11,354 bases of DNA from an uncultured Acidimicrobiaceae bacterium (GTDB taxonomy: Bacteria; Actinomycetota; Acidimicrobiia; Acidimicrobiales; UBA8592): positions 1 through 11,354 of the forward strand of contig CAJWET010000039.1 of NCBI GenBank assembly GCA_913031515.1, given 5' to 3'. The translations under genes were made by a program, and so were the position numbers. How positions within the stretch are numbered: the first letter of the stretch is position 1; the number at the start of each line of letters is the position of its first letter. Under the pieces are notes generated by a model. That model was not told the DNA's origin, did not search any database, and saw nothing but the letters and a program-made list of their open reading frames with translations. Positions 1 through 6,562 of this stretch are shown here, piece after piece.

Positions 1-18
1 AATTATTTCTACTAGCAT
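1..18 (-). CDS. Possible 5' end of a gene cut by the left edge
   Basis: On the minus strand, 22 bases beyond the stop of the SRPBCC gene, an ATG at 18-16 opens a frame reading MLVEII to the window edge. A purine-rich GAGAGGAG stretch abuts the ATG on its upstream side, which is closer than an ideal Shine-Dalgarno spacing. Only six codons are visible, so the product cannot be named. If real, it would be co-transcribed with the SRPBCC gene. A GTG further upstream in another frame (at about 32) is also open but has no ribosome-binding site. Confidence 0.25.
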
Positions 19-40
19 CTCCTCTCGAATTCACGGGATT

Positions 41-493
41 CTAGAGGTCCTCTCCACCTGCTGAGAATGTTTGCTGCAGAAGGTGTTTCGCAGTATCTAC
101 ATGAGAGTTAAAGACACTCTGTAAGGGCCCAGACCAGAAACGGCCAGAGTACGAAACCTCCACGTGAACCGAGCATCTATTGTCCCCTTGATCTTCTAAA
201 TGGATGAGAAGCTCCCAATCCGAGTGGTTTTTGTCATCGATTTCTCTTCTAGAAAACCTGACTACTTCGGGTCTCTTCTCTTCCGTTCGGGCCATCCGGA
301 GCTTCTTCAACCTGGAGAAAGGGCCAACTTTAGCTCGGAGTGTAACCAGCCAACATGGTATACCGGCCTCGGGTTCCAGAGCTTCTACGCAATCAACAAA
401 TCCAAGCAGGTTCTCGTAAGCTTCCAAGTTGTTAAGGACATTAAAGATCTTTTCTGAAGAACTATCGAGATCTACCTCGATCACCTGCTTCAT
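41..493 (-). CDS. SRPBCC-family protein (polyketide cyclase/lipid-transport fold)
   Basis: This 150-residue protein has the length and pattern of a single START/Bet v1-like (SRPBCC) domain. It opens with a short beta strand (KQVIEVDLDSSSEKIFNVL) leading into a helix. A second amphipathic segment, alternating strands (EVVRFSRREIDD, WELLIHLED, CSVHVEVSYSG) and a C-terminal helix (about 118-145) follow. Such proteins bind hydrophobic ligands in a cavity; known members include polyketide cyclases/dehydrases and coenzyme Q-binding COQ10-like proteins. No signal peptide or membrane segment is seen, so it is probably cytoplasmic. The start is supported by GGAG nine bases upstream (503-506 on the plus strand). 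It is divergent from the isochorismate synthase gene, so a link to quinone or lipid metabolism is possible but only inferred. The substrate is unknown. Confidence 0.75.
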   Translation of the reverse strand: MKQVIEVDLDSSSEKIFNVLNNLEAYENLLGFVDCVEALEPEAGIPCWLVTLRAKVGPFSRLKKLRMARTEEKRPEVVRFSRREIDDKNHSDWELLIHLEDQGDNRCSVHVEVSYSGRFWSGPLQSVFNSHVDTAKHLLQQTFSAGGEDL

Positions 494-527
494 AAAGAAT
501 CGCTCCGATCTACGAAATCTTCCTCCA

Positions 528-556
528 ACGGTAGAGGATGCGACATCGGGTGTTAA
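528..556 (-). promoter_or_regulatory. Predicted promoter of the SRPBCC gene
   Basis: Read on the minus strand, TTAACA (556-551; five of six matches to TTGACA) is followed after exactly 17 bases by TACCGT (533-528), which fits the actinobacterial TANNNT -10 pattern. Transcription would begin near 521, giving a leader of about 28 bases that contains the GGAG ribosome-binding site. It interlocks with the oppositely directed menF promoter. This is sequence-based prediction only. Confidence 0.35.
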
Positions 557-568
557 CTCCTTTATCCT
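540..568 (+). promoter_or_regulatory. Predicted promoter giving a leaderless menF mRNA
   Basis: GCGACA (540-545; four of six matches to TTGACA) and TATCCT (563-568; fits TANNNT) are separated by 17 bases. The expected transcription start, six to seven bases past the -10 box, falls at about 575, exactly the GTG start of the isochorismate synthase. No Shine-Dalgarno sequence precedes that GTG, which is what a leaderless transcript predicts. Leaderless mRNAs are common in actinobacteria. Confidence 0.4.
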
Positions 569-574
569 AACAAT

Positions 575-1810
575 GTGAAATCAATAACAGCCAAGGTAGA
601 TCTTGGAATCGATCCTATTGCAATTGGAGCCAAAGGAATGCTCTGGAAGGATTCTGAAGTCACCATTGCTGGGATAGGGGAAGCGGCACGATTTCCCGTA
701 GTTCGAAATAATGGGATAGTGGGAGCCACAAAAGCACAAGAAAGCCTGTCCAGTATTACGTCTGTTAGTGAAGGGGGAGAGTCGGATCACGGCCTAGTGG
801 CATTTGCGGCATTTCCTTTTGATCCCCAAGCCCCGGGGGAGCTGATCGTTCCAAGAATTCTTGTACGCCGTATGTCGGACGGAGAACTATGGGTAACGAC
901 AAGCTCTGAAGGGGCCCTGTCTCTTACAGAAGCAGTTGAAGAGGTTATCGCTTTATCTGAACAACAAGAAGCTCCGACGCCGACCTGTGCAGAGGTTGAA
1001 TCTCTAATTTCTCCGGAACGATGGAGAGATGAGCTCGTTACAGAAGTGATAGGGCGTATCCGGGCAGGCGATCTTGAGAAAATGGTTCTAGCGCGAGAGG
1101 TATTAATTTCGATGGATGTTGAGATTAACGTCCCCCAAGTGATTGGCAATCTCGTCTCCACAAACCCCAATGCGATGGTCTTTTCCATCGAGGGATTTGT
1201 GGGAGCTTCCCCCGAACTCCTTGTCTCGCGAACCGGTGACCTTGTGCAGGCACATCCGTTAGCGGGAACAGCGATCAGACTCGCTGATGAAGAAAAAGAC
1301 CGAAAATCAAAGGCATACCTACTTGATTCGGTAAAAGACCATTTTGAACATCGGATCACGATCGAATGGCTCCTTAACGAACTCCTCCCATTCTGCTCCT
1401 ATGTTGATGCCGATCCAGAACCCAGAGTTATTTCATTGCCGAATGTCCACCATCTCGCCACCAACGTACATGGGCATCTATCACTACCGGCAGCTTCGGT
1501 ACTTGAACTTGTTGCTGCTCTTCACCCGACGCCAGCTGTGGCTGGAAAACCCCAAGCTGAGGCTATTGACATGATTGCAAAGATTGAAAAAACTGGCCGA
1601 GGTATGTATGCGGGCCCTGTAGGTTGGGTCGACGCCAATGGAAATGGGGCCTTTGCTGTAGGTATCCGTTCGGCGCATATAGTTGGCCGCGAAGCTCGCC
1701 TTTTCGCGGGTGTGGGGATAGTTGCCGATAGCGACCCACAGTCTGAACTTGATGAAACTCACGGAAAATTTCAGACAATGCAATCAGCGATACTGTCGAC
1801 TAAACCTTAA
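575..1810 (+). CDS. menF: Isochorismate synthase (MenF/EntC type)
   Basis: The 411-residue protein isomerises chorismate to isochorismate, the entry step to menaquinone (or to a salicylate/DHB-type siderophore). The C-terminal two thirds is a chorismate-binding domain. The region GDLEKMVLARE carries the lysine (K169) expected to activate water. GASPELLV (210-217) carries the acid glutamate E214. HPLAGTAIR (227-235), HFEHR (256-260, Mg/substrate region), HPTPAVAG (317-324), GMYAGPVGWVD (343-353) and the terminal LFAGVGIVADSDP with S-E-L-D-E-T (390-395) complete the signature. The lysine at 169 argues against an anthranilate or aminodeoxychorismate synthase. The start is GTG at 575, because the overlapping ATG at 573 is immediately followed by TGA and no other in-frame start lies between the upstream stop and 575. 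No menD or entB-like partner is in the window. With no siderophore genes visible, menaquinone is the likelier pathway. Confidence 0.9.
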   Translation: MKSITAKVDLGIDPIAIGAKGMLWKDSEVTIAGIGEAARFPVVRNNGIVGATKAQESLSSITSVSEGGESDHGLVAFAAFPFDPQAPGELIVPRILVRRMSDGELWVTTSSEGALSLTEAVEEVIALSEQQEAPTPTCAEVESLISPERWRDELVTEVIGRIRAGDLEKMVLAREVLISMDVEINVPQVIGNLVSTNPNAMVFSIEGFVGASPELLVSRTGDLVQAHPLAGTAIRLADEEKDRKSKAYLLDSVKDHFEHRITIEWLLNELLPFCSYVDADPEPRVISLPNVHHLATNVHGHLSLPAASVLELVAALHPTPAVAGKPQAEAIDMIAKIEKTGRGMYAGPVGWVDANGNGAFAVGIRSAHIVGREARLFAGVGIVADSDPQSELDETHGKFQTMQSAILSTKP

Positions 1811-1830
1811 AGCCTAAAGCGCCCCTTCGG

Positions 1831-1852
1831 ATTGCTGTTTTTCGGCAGCAGT
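1831..1852 (+). other. Weak hairpin after menF
   Basis: ATTGCTG (1831-1837) pairs with CAGCAGT (1846-1852) across an eight-base loop, with one G-T wobble. No run of T follows the stem on the plus strand, so it is not a standard intrinsic terminator. It may slow or protect the menF transcript 3' end. It lies 20 bases after the stop codon. Confidence 0.25.
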
Positions 1853-1862
1853 GCAAGACTCG

Positions 1863-1894
1863 TATAGTTGTCGTGAAGGTACAGATCACTTCAC
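1863..1894 (+). promoter_or_regulatory. Putative promoter -10 box and operator-like inverted repeat ahead of the SDR operon
   Basis: TATAGT at 1863-1868 matches the -10 consensus at five of six positions, but no good -35 box lies 16-18 bases before it. A 6-bp perfect inverted repeat, GTGAAG (1873-1878) and CTTCAC (1889-1894) with a ten-base spacer, begins where transcription would start, just ahead of the ribosome-binding site. Such a site could bind a dimeric repressor or form a leader hairpin. The rest of the 105-base gap between menF and the SDR gene holds only the weak hairpin at 1831-1852 and the AGGAG site at 1906-1910. Confidence 0.3.
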
Positions 1895-1915
1895 AATTTA
1901 TATACAGGAGAGAAC

Positions 1916-2677
1916 ATGGAACTTGGACTTACAGGAAAGCGAGTAGCGATAACTGGCGGATCGCGCGGAATAGGTAGGGCAATAGCCACAAAAATGCTCG
2001 AAGAAGGAGCATCAGTGGCAATTTGTGCCCGTGGACAGGAAGGCGTAGACGAAGCACTTGCGGCACTTGAAGGGAAAGGAACCATAATTGGGCAAGCAGT
2101 TGATGTCAGCAACGGCGACGAATTAGAAACTTGGCTAAAAAACTCTGCAGAACAACTTGGTGGGCTTGACATACTCATTAACAATGCATCTGGTGGAGGT
2201 GGCGGCCAAACAGATGAAAAATTTGACGCTAATTACAATGTTGACCTCATGGGGCTCGTTCGTGGCGTCAGGGCAACAGAGGACCTACTTGCCGCATCCG
2301 GTGAAGGAGCTGTCCTAACCGTAAGTTCAACAGCCGCGCTTGAACATTTTGGTCCTGGACCTACTAGCTATAGTGCATTGAAAGCGGCGGCGACTGTGTA
2401 CGCCGCTGGATTGGCGCAAACACTCGCAGCAAAAGGCATCCGTGTAAACACGATTGCACCAGGGCCAATCTTTTTTGAAGATGGACCATGGGACAGGATC
2501 AAGGCCGGTATGCCAGAATTCTATGAAGCAACAGTTGCAGATCAACCATCCGGTCGCATGGGTACCGCCGAAGAAGTTGCAAACGTCGCCGCTTTTCTGT
2601 GCAGTCCAGCAGCCTCATGGGTGACCGGCTCAAACGTTGTTGTCGATGGTGGATATACGAAACGTATCGAATTCTAA
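1916..2677 (+). CDS. SDR-family NAD(P)-dependent oxidoreductase
   Basis: A classical short-chain dehydrogenase/reductase of 253 residues, the usual length. The Rossmann glycine motif TGGSRGIG is at 13-20, and NNAS at 89-92 stabilises the central sheet. The structural N108, a catalytic serine (S137/S138 in TVSSTA), and Y152 and K156 of YSALK complete the active site. CARG (37-40) after strand 2 puts an arginine where NADP-preferring members often have one. PGPIFFEDGPWD (182-193) is the substrate loop. The C terminus WVTGSNVVVDGGY is typical of FabG-like members. AGGAG five bases before the ATG fixes the start. It opens a six-gene run with acetoin-type dehydrogenase subunits, so it may interconvert a keto/hydroxy substrate of that route, such as acetoin/butanediol or a sugar derivative. 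A FabG-like 3-oxoacyl reductase is the alternative. Substrate is not deducible from sequence. Confidence 0.88.
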   Translation: MELGLTGKRVAITGGSRGIGRAIATKMLEEGASVAICARGQEGVDEALAALEGKGTIIGQAVDVSNGDELETWLKNSAEQLGGLDILINNASGGGGGQTDEKFDANYNVDLMGLVRGVRATEDLLAASGEGAVLTVSSTAALEHFGPGPTSYSALKAAATVYAAGLAQTLAAKGIRVNTIAPGPIFFEDGPWDRIKAGMPEFYEATVADQPSGRMGTAEEVANVAAFLCSPAASWVTGSNVVVDGGYTKRIEF

Positions 2678-2686
2678 GGAGATCAA

Positions 2687-3454
2687 ATGGGTGAAGAACA
2701 ACTGGAGAGGGTTGACGCCTACTTAGTCGCAGGTGGGAGATTCCACGATATTGATTATGCAAGGCTTGAACTTCTCAAATTATTGGCTGAGCATCCGAAT
2801 GTCCGCGTCAAAGTGGGTTCAGACTATGAAGACACTGGTTCAATTGCCGCTTCATCGTTCTTGATTTCCTACACTTGCGATATCCGGCCATCAGAGAAAG
2901 CGCAAAGTGAAATCCGCGACTGGGTAGAACAAGGTGGCAGATTTTTCGCATTGCATGGAACCAACGCCGCTTTGGACTTTAACCCGCCAGAACCTGTCGA
3001 CGCTCCACGGTGTTTCCCCGTATGGGCAGAACTTCTTGGTAGCCAGTTCATTTCGCACCCTCCGATACAACTTTTCCCTGTAGAGGTAGCCGATCCAGAT
3101 CATTGGCTCGTAGAAGGTATCGATTCATTTGAAACAGACGATGAACTCTACCTCTGCGAATACCACGATCGAGAGAATCTTCACCCACTATTGAAAACGG
3201 AATGGCAAGGAGAAACCCGAGGATTTGTAGAGAACGACTGGAACAGCTGTGACCCTGTCCATCTTGTTTCGTATTTGAAGAACTTCGGGAAAGGGGCCAT
3301 CCTCTATAACAATCTCGGCCATTGTCGGGGCCATTGGGACATGCCCGAAGCCGTAGCCTATTACCCAGACGTTGACAGATGCTCCTGGGAGAATCCTCAA
3401 TACCATGAATTATTGCGGCGGGGGATACGATGGGCTCTTGGACAACAAAGTTGA
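2687..3454 (+). CDS. ThuA-family protein (trehalose-utilisation domain)
   Basis: This 255-residue protein spans a whole ThuA domain, a glutamine-amidotransferase-like alpha/beta fold found in sugar-catabolic clusters. Visible landmarks are the opening strand and HD turn (VAGGRFHDID, 14-23), GGRFFALHGTNAA (83-95), ELLGSQFISHPP (115-126), DELYLCEY (152-159) and the closing GKGAILYNNLGHCRGHWD (201-218), followed by LRRGIRWALG (243-252). At the nucleophile elbow the sequence is ALHGT, with no cysteine where true glutamine amidotransferases carry theirs, as expected for ThuA. No signal peptide is seen, so it is cytoplasmic. AAGGAG (2676-2681) overlaps the SDR stop codon, and only nine bases separate the genes, so the two are co-translated. 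Biochemical activity of this family is poorly known; a role on an oxidised sugar or related substrate is inferred from family context. Its place ahead of 2-oxoacid dehydrogenase genes is unusual. Confidence 0.82.
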   Translation: MGEEQLERVDAYLVAGGRFHDIDYARLELLKLLAEHPNVRVKVGSDYEDTGSIAASSFLISYTCDIRPSEKAQSEIRDWVEQGGRFFALHGTNAALDFNPPEPVDAPRCFPVWAELLGSQFISHPPIQLFPVEVADPDHWLVEGIDSFETDDELYLCEYHDRENLHPLLKTEWQGETRGFVENDWNSCDPVHLVSYLKNFGKGAILYNNLGHCRGHWDMPEAVAYYPDVDRCSWENPQYHELLRRGIRWALGQQS

Positions 3455-3494
3455 CCCGGAGCAAAGAGAACTAGCCGGATCATTTTTCGATAAG

Positions 3495-3500
3495 TACAAT
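3495..3500 (+). promoter_or_regulatory. Possible internal promoter -10 box ahead of E1-alpha
   Basis: The 83-base gap between the ThuA and E1-alpha genes is the longest inside the operon. It contains TACAAT at 3495-3500 (five of six to TATAAT) but no recognisable -35 box at the correct distance; TTGACC at 3451-3456 is too far upstream. It may allow separate expression of the dehydrogenase genes. No terminator-like hairpin with a T-run is seen in the gap. Confidence 0.2.
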
Positions 3501-3537
3501 AACGGAAATCCTAAAAACCTGATTGGAGCACTAATTA

Positions 3538-4533
3538 ATGGCGACAAAACAGCAAAGCAAAATCTCAAAAGCAGTGCTTCTCGATCTACACCGCCGCATG
3601 GTACGGATACGACTTCTTGAAGAAGCTGCTGGCCGCCTAGCCTCCGAGGCGAAAATACCGGGGTTTATCCACCTGTACGTCGGTGAGGAAGCTGTGGCAG
3701 TAGGTGGGTGCGTAGCACTTAACGAAGGCGACCAAATTACCTCAACACATCGTGGCCACGGCCATCTGGTCGCAAAAGGTGGCCAGTTCAAACCGATGAT
3801 GGCTGAATTCATGGGCCGGTCGACGGGGTATTGCAAAGGCAAAGGTGGATCGATGCACATTTCCGACCTTGACCTTGGAATGCTAGGAGCTAATGGCATA
3901 GTCGGGGGGGGAGTCCCCCACGCAGTGGGTGCTGCATTCGCCAATAAATACCGGAAGAACAACCTGATCACGATGGCTTTCTTCGGAGATGGTTCTACCA
4001 ATATCGGAGCTTTTCATGAAGCAGCGAACATGGCGTGCGCCTTGCACCTACCAGTTGTTTTTATGTGTGAAAACAACGAGTATGCCGAATACACACCACG
4101 TGAACGCGTAATGGCAATAACAGACGTTGCTGATCGGGCGGTAGCATACGGAATGCCGGGCGTCATCGTTGATGGAATGGATGTAGTAGCAGTCTATGAA
4201 GCCGCAAAGGCAGCTGTTGACCGTGCCAGAAACGGTGATGGGCCCTCGATGATCGAATGTAAGACATACCGGTTCTACAACCATGCTGGGGTATCCGCTT
4301 TCGGTACCCCATATCGAACCGATGAGGAAGTCAGAGAATGGATGGAACGTGACCCGATTAAGCTGTTTGAAGCACAGCTGGAACTTGCTCAAGTCCTGAG
4401 TGCTGAAGAAGCACAGGCGATCCATGATGAAATCCAAGCTGAGGTAGATGAGGCGATCGAATTTGCAGAGGCGAGTCCGATGCCTGATCCAAGTACGGAC
4501 ATGCTAACCGATGTATATACGGAGGCGCCATAA
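3538..4533 (+). CDS. acoA: Thiamine-diphosphate dehydrogenase E1 component, alpha subunit (acetoin/2-oxoacid type)
   Basis: Alpha subunit (331 residues) of a heterotetrameric E1 that uses thiamine diphosphate to cleave acetoin or decarboxylate a 2-oxoacid and pass the acyl group to lipoyl-E2. The HRGHGH segment (71-76) and GKGGSMH (101-107) line the active site. The Mg/ThDP-binding motif starts with GDGSTN (150-155) and ends with ENN (178-180). YAEYTP (182-187) after it resembles acetoin/pyruvate enzymes. In the flexible loop, the usual GHSxSDP sequence is replaced by NHAGVSAFG (248-256): the histidine (H249) is kept but the glycine before it and the S-D-P are not. The length suits the short bacterial acetoin-type subunits. 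GGAG nine bases upstream (3525-3528) supports the ATG. The stop is one base before the E1-beta start. Pyruvate or branched-chain specificity cannot be excluded; the AcoX neighbour favours acetoin type. Confidence 0.87.
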   Translation: MATKQQSKISKAVLLDLHRRMVRIRLLEEAAGRLASEAKIPGFIHLYVGEEAVAVGGCVALNEGDQITSTHRGHGHLVAKGGQFKPMMAEFMGRSTGYCKGKGGSMHISDLDLGMLGANGIVGGGVPHAVGAAFANKYRKNNLITMAFFGDGSTNIGAFHEAANMACALHLPVVFMCENNEYAEYTPRERVMAITDVADRAVAYGMPGVIVDGMDVVAVYEAAKAAVDRARNGDGPSMIECKTYRFYNHAGVSAFGTPYRTDEEVREWMERDPIKLFEAQLELAQVLSAEEAQAIHDEIQAEVDEAIEFAEASPMPDPSTDMLTDVYTEAP

Positions 4534-4534
4534 C

Positions 4535-5545
4535 ATGACAGTGGCAGAAACAGAAACAGAAGAACGAATAATCCGATATAACAATGCGTTCACTGAAACG
4601 CTTCGAGAGCTTCTCCTCGATGATCCGGATATCTTCATAGCCGGAGAAGACGTCGGCCGTTACGGAGGAGTTTTCCAATCCTTCGCAGGACTCAATGCGG
4701 AATTTGGCGATGAACGGGTTGTGGATACTCCGATCGCAGAGCAAGCGATCGTCGGTCTCGGCATAGGAGCGGCAGCTGTGGGACTTCGCCCCATAGTTGA
4801 CCTGATGTTTATGGATTTCGTAATGGTGGCAATGGATCAGATCGCGAATCAAGCTGCGAAAATGAAATACATGTACGGTGGGAAGGCAACTCTCCCTTTG
4901 ACCATTACGACGACTGGTGGTGCTGGACTTGGAGCTGCAGCTCAACACAGTCAGAGTCTCGAGGCTTGGCTTATTCACGTTCCAGGCTTGAAGGTTGTGT
5001 ATCCCTCGAATCCTTATGACCTCAAAGGTCTATTAGTTTCCTGTGTCAGAGATGATAACCCGACCGTCTTTACCCTCCACAAGAAGATGCTTGGGAGTAA
5101 AGGTCATGTGCCCGAAGGGCTATACGAGATACCACTCGGAAAGGCAAACGTGGTCCGAGAAGGAACTGATGCGACCATTATAGCGATTGGGATGATGGTG
5201 GGGGAAGCTGAAAAAGCTGCAGAAACACTCGCAGAAGAGGGCGTCAACGTTGAGATCATAGACCCTCGGACTTTGCTTCCATTCGATACCGAAGCTGTCG
5301 TCCAATCGGCGAAAAAAACGAACCGGATTGTGATTGTGCATGAGGCAGTACGCAACGGAGGCATAGGTGCTGAAATAGCTGCCCAGATTCAAGAAGAAGC
5401 ATTTGACTATCTTGATGCACCCATTGCAAGAGTAGCTGCTCCTTTCTCGCCAGTGCCTTTCAGTCCTGCTCTTGAAACAGCATATGTGCCAAACGCAGAG
5501 AGTATTGCTGAAGGAGTCCGAGGCGTCCTATACCGAAACGTCTGA
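4535..5545 (+). CDS. acoB: Thiamine-diphosphate dehydrogenase E1 component, beta subunit (acetoin/2-oxoacid type)
   Basis: The 336-residue beta subunit completes the E1 heterotetramer. Landmarks are AGEDVGRYGG (36-45) and DTPIAEQAIVGLGIGAA (64-80), with E69 as the glutamate expected to activate the thiamine ring. MFMDF (91-95) and QHSQS (137-141, with the active-site histidine) follow. VVYPSNPYDLKGLL (154-167) and the C-terminal transketolase-like domain from about 205, with DPRTLLPFD (243-251) and HEAVRNGGIGAEIA (269-282), complete it. An upstream in-frame ATG at 4511 lies inside E1-alpha. ATG 4535 is preferred because GGAGG (4521-4525) precedes it by nine bases and the protein then starts where the family does. 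One base separates it from the alpha subunit stop, which points to coupled, equimolar synthesis. Confidence 0.88.
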   Translation: MTVAETETEERIIRYNNAFTETLRELLLDDPDIFIAGEDVGRYGGVFQSFAGLNAEFGDERVVDTPIAEQAIVGLGIGAAAVGLRPIVDLMFMDFVMVAMDQIANQAAKMKYMYGGKATLPLTITTTGGAGLGAAAQHSQSLEAWLIHVPGLKVVYPSNPYDLKGLLVSCVRDDNPTVFTLHKKMLGSKGHVPEGLYEIPLGKANVVREGTDATIIAIGMMVGEAEKAAETLAEEGVNVEIIDPRTLLPFDTEAVVQSAKKTNRIVIVHEAVRNGGIGAEIAAQIQEEAFDYLDAPIARVAAPFSPVPFSPALETAYVPNAESIAEGVRGVLYRNV

Positions 5546-5558
5546 CTTTGAAGGCACC

Positions 5559-6554
5559 ATGACAACGGTCGGCATAGTTGCTAGCCCATCAGCTGGGAAA
5601 GATCTCCGAAGACTGGTTGCGAACGCTGGATCGGTTGGCGACGTAGACAAAATTTCTATCATCCGACGCGCTGCTTCTGGGGCAATCGAGGGAGGAGCGA
5701 ACAGGTTGCTTTATCTAGATGATGCTCGCCATCTTGTCGAGCGGGCGTTAGAAGGTCTTGTTTCGCGTTCTCAAACAAACGTCAATACAGAACGCATAGA
5801 GATACCGACATTAGGGAGTAGTCGAGATTCTGTCCGTGCTGCCGAAGCGCTCGCGAAGGATCAAGTTCCAGCTGTACTCGTTTTTGGAGGCGATGGAACA
5901 AACCGCGATATCGCAAAGGGATGGCAGGATGCGCCTATTATTCCTATTTCAGTCGGAACAAATAACGTGTTCCCTCTATCCATAGAACCCACCCTCGCCG
6001 GAGTAGCGGCAGGTCTTATCGCTGCAGGAGAAGTAACCCTCGAAAAAGTTGCTCATCGTGCGAAAGTCATCCATGTCGACTTCGAAGACCGTGAGAATGA
6101 TCGTGCTTTAGTAGACGTAGTACTCACCGACGACGATTTCATTGGGGCCCGTGCAATATGGGAGACAGAAAATCTTCGGTCAGCAGTATTTGCAATATCC
6201 GAACCTGCATCGGTCGGACTATCTTCTATTGGTGCTGCACTAGAAAATATTCCGCGAACTAAAGACGCTGGACTTTATGTGGAGATGGGGAATAGCAAAA
6301 AAAATGTTCGAGCCCCAATAGCTCCAGGGATGTACGAAACAATTGGAATTGTGGATCATCGGGTCATAAGCCTCAATGAGCAAGTTATCGTAGAAGGACC
6401 AGGTGTCCTTGCCTTTGACGGAGAAAGAGACCATATCCTAACAGATGGCCAAACGGCGACTCTCTCAATCCGCAAAGATGGACCATGGGTCATTAATCCG
6501 ACAAAAACAATCGAATTAGCTAACGAAAATAACTATTTTCAGAGAGATTCCTAG
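5559..6554 (+). CDS. acoX: AcoX-like protein (ATP-NAD kinase fold, acetoin catabolism protein X)
   Basis: This 331-residue protein has the NAD-kinase/diacylglycerol-kinase-like nucleotide-binding core. The signature GGDGTNRDI is at 110-118 and SVGTNNVFPL at 131-140. A beta-rich C-terminal half ends with a second acidic motif FDGERD (286-291). The N-terminal strand TVGIVASPSAGKDLRRLVA is typical of AcoX rather than of ordinary NAD kinase, and the protein is longer than many housekeeping NadK. AcoX is encoded with AcoA, AcoB and AcoC in acetoin operons such as that of Ralstonia eutropha. Its exact role is not established; a NAD(H)-phosphorylating or other nucleotide-dependent function is inferred from the fold. 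An upstream in-frame ATG at 5472 would overlap E1-beta by 74 bases. ATG 5559, with GAAGG four bases before it and the family N terminus, is chosen. It lies 13 bases after E1-beta. Confidence 0.82.
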   Translation: MTTVGIVASPSAGKDLRRLVANAGSVGDVDKISIIRRAASGAIEGGANRLLYLDDARHLVERALEGLVSRSQTNVNTERIEIPTLGSSRDSVRAAEALAKDQVPAVLVFGGDGTNRDIAKGWQDAPIIPISVGTNNVFPLSIEPTLAGVAAGLIAAGEVTLEKVAHRAKVIHVDFEDRENDRALVDVVLTDDDFIGARAIWETENLRSAVFAISEPASVGLSSIGAALENIPRTKDAGLYVEMGNSKKNVRAPIAPGMYETIGIVDHRVISLNEQVIVEGPGVLAFDGERDHILTDGQTATLSIRKDGPWVINPTKTIELANENNYFQRDS

Positions 6555-6562
6555 GAGCAGAT

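Noticed and set aside
787..1359. 190-residue open frame on the minus strand inside the isochorismate synthase gene
   Set aside because: It is a shadow of a gene whose frame shows all chorismate-enzyme motifs. The translation is rich in Ser/Arg with no family pattern and no ribosome-binding site.
3372..3620. 82-residue frame bridging the ThuA end and the E1-alpha start
   Set aside because: It overlaps both supported genes, has no ribosome-binding site, and its sequence does not resemble a small protein family.
4511..4534. Longer start for the E1-beta subunit at ATG 4511
   Set aside because: It would overlap E1-alpha, adds an unusual MYIRRRHN extension, and the GGAGG site fits ATG 4535.
4358..4978. 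206-residue open frame on the minus strand across the E1-alpha/E1-beta junction
   Set aside because: It overlaps two well-supported genes, is rich in Cys, His and Ser as shadow frames are, and shows no recognisable domain.
5472..5558. Longer start for AcoX at ATG 5472
   Set aside because: It would add 29 residues translated from E1-beta coding sequence in another frame. ATG 5559 has a ribosome-binding site and the family N terminus.
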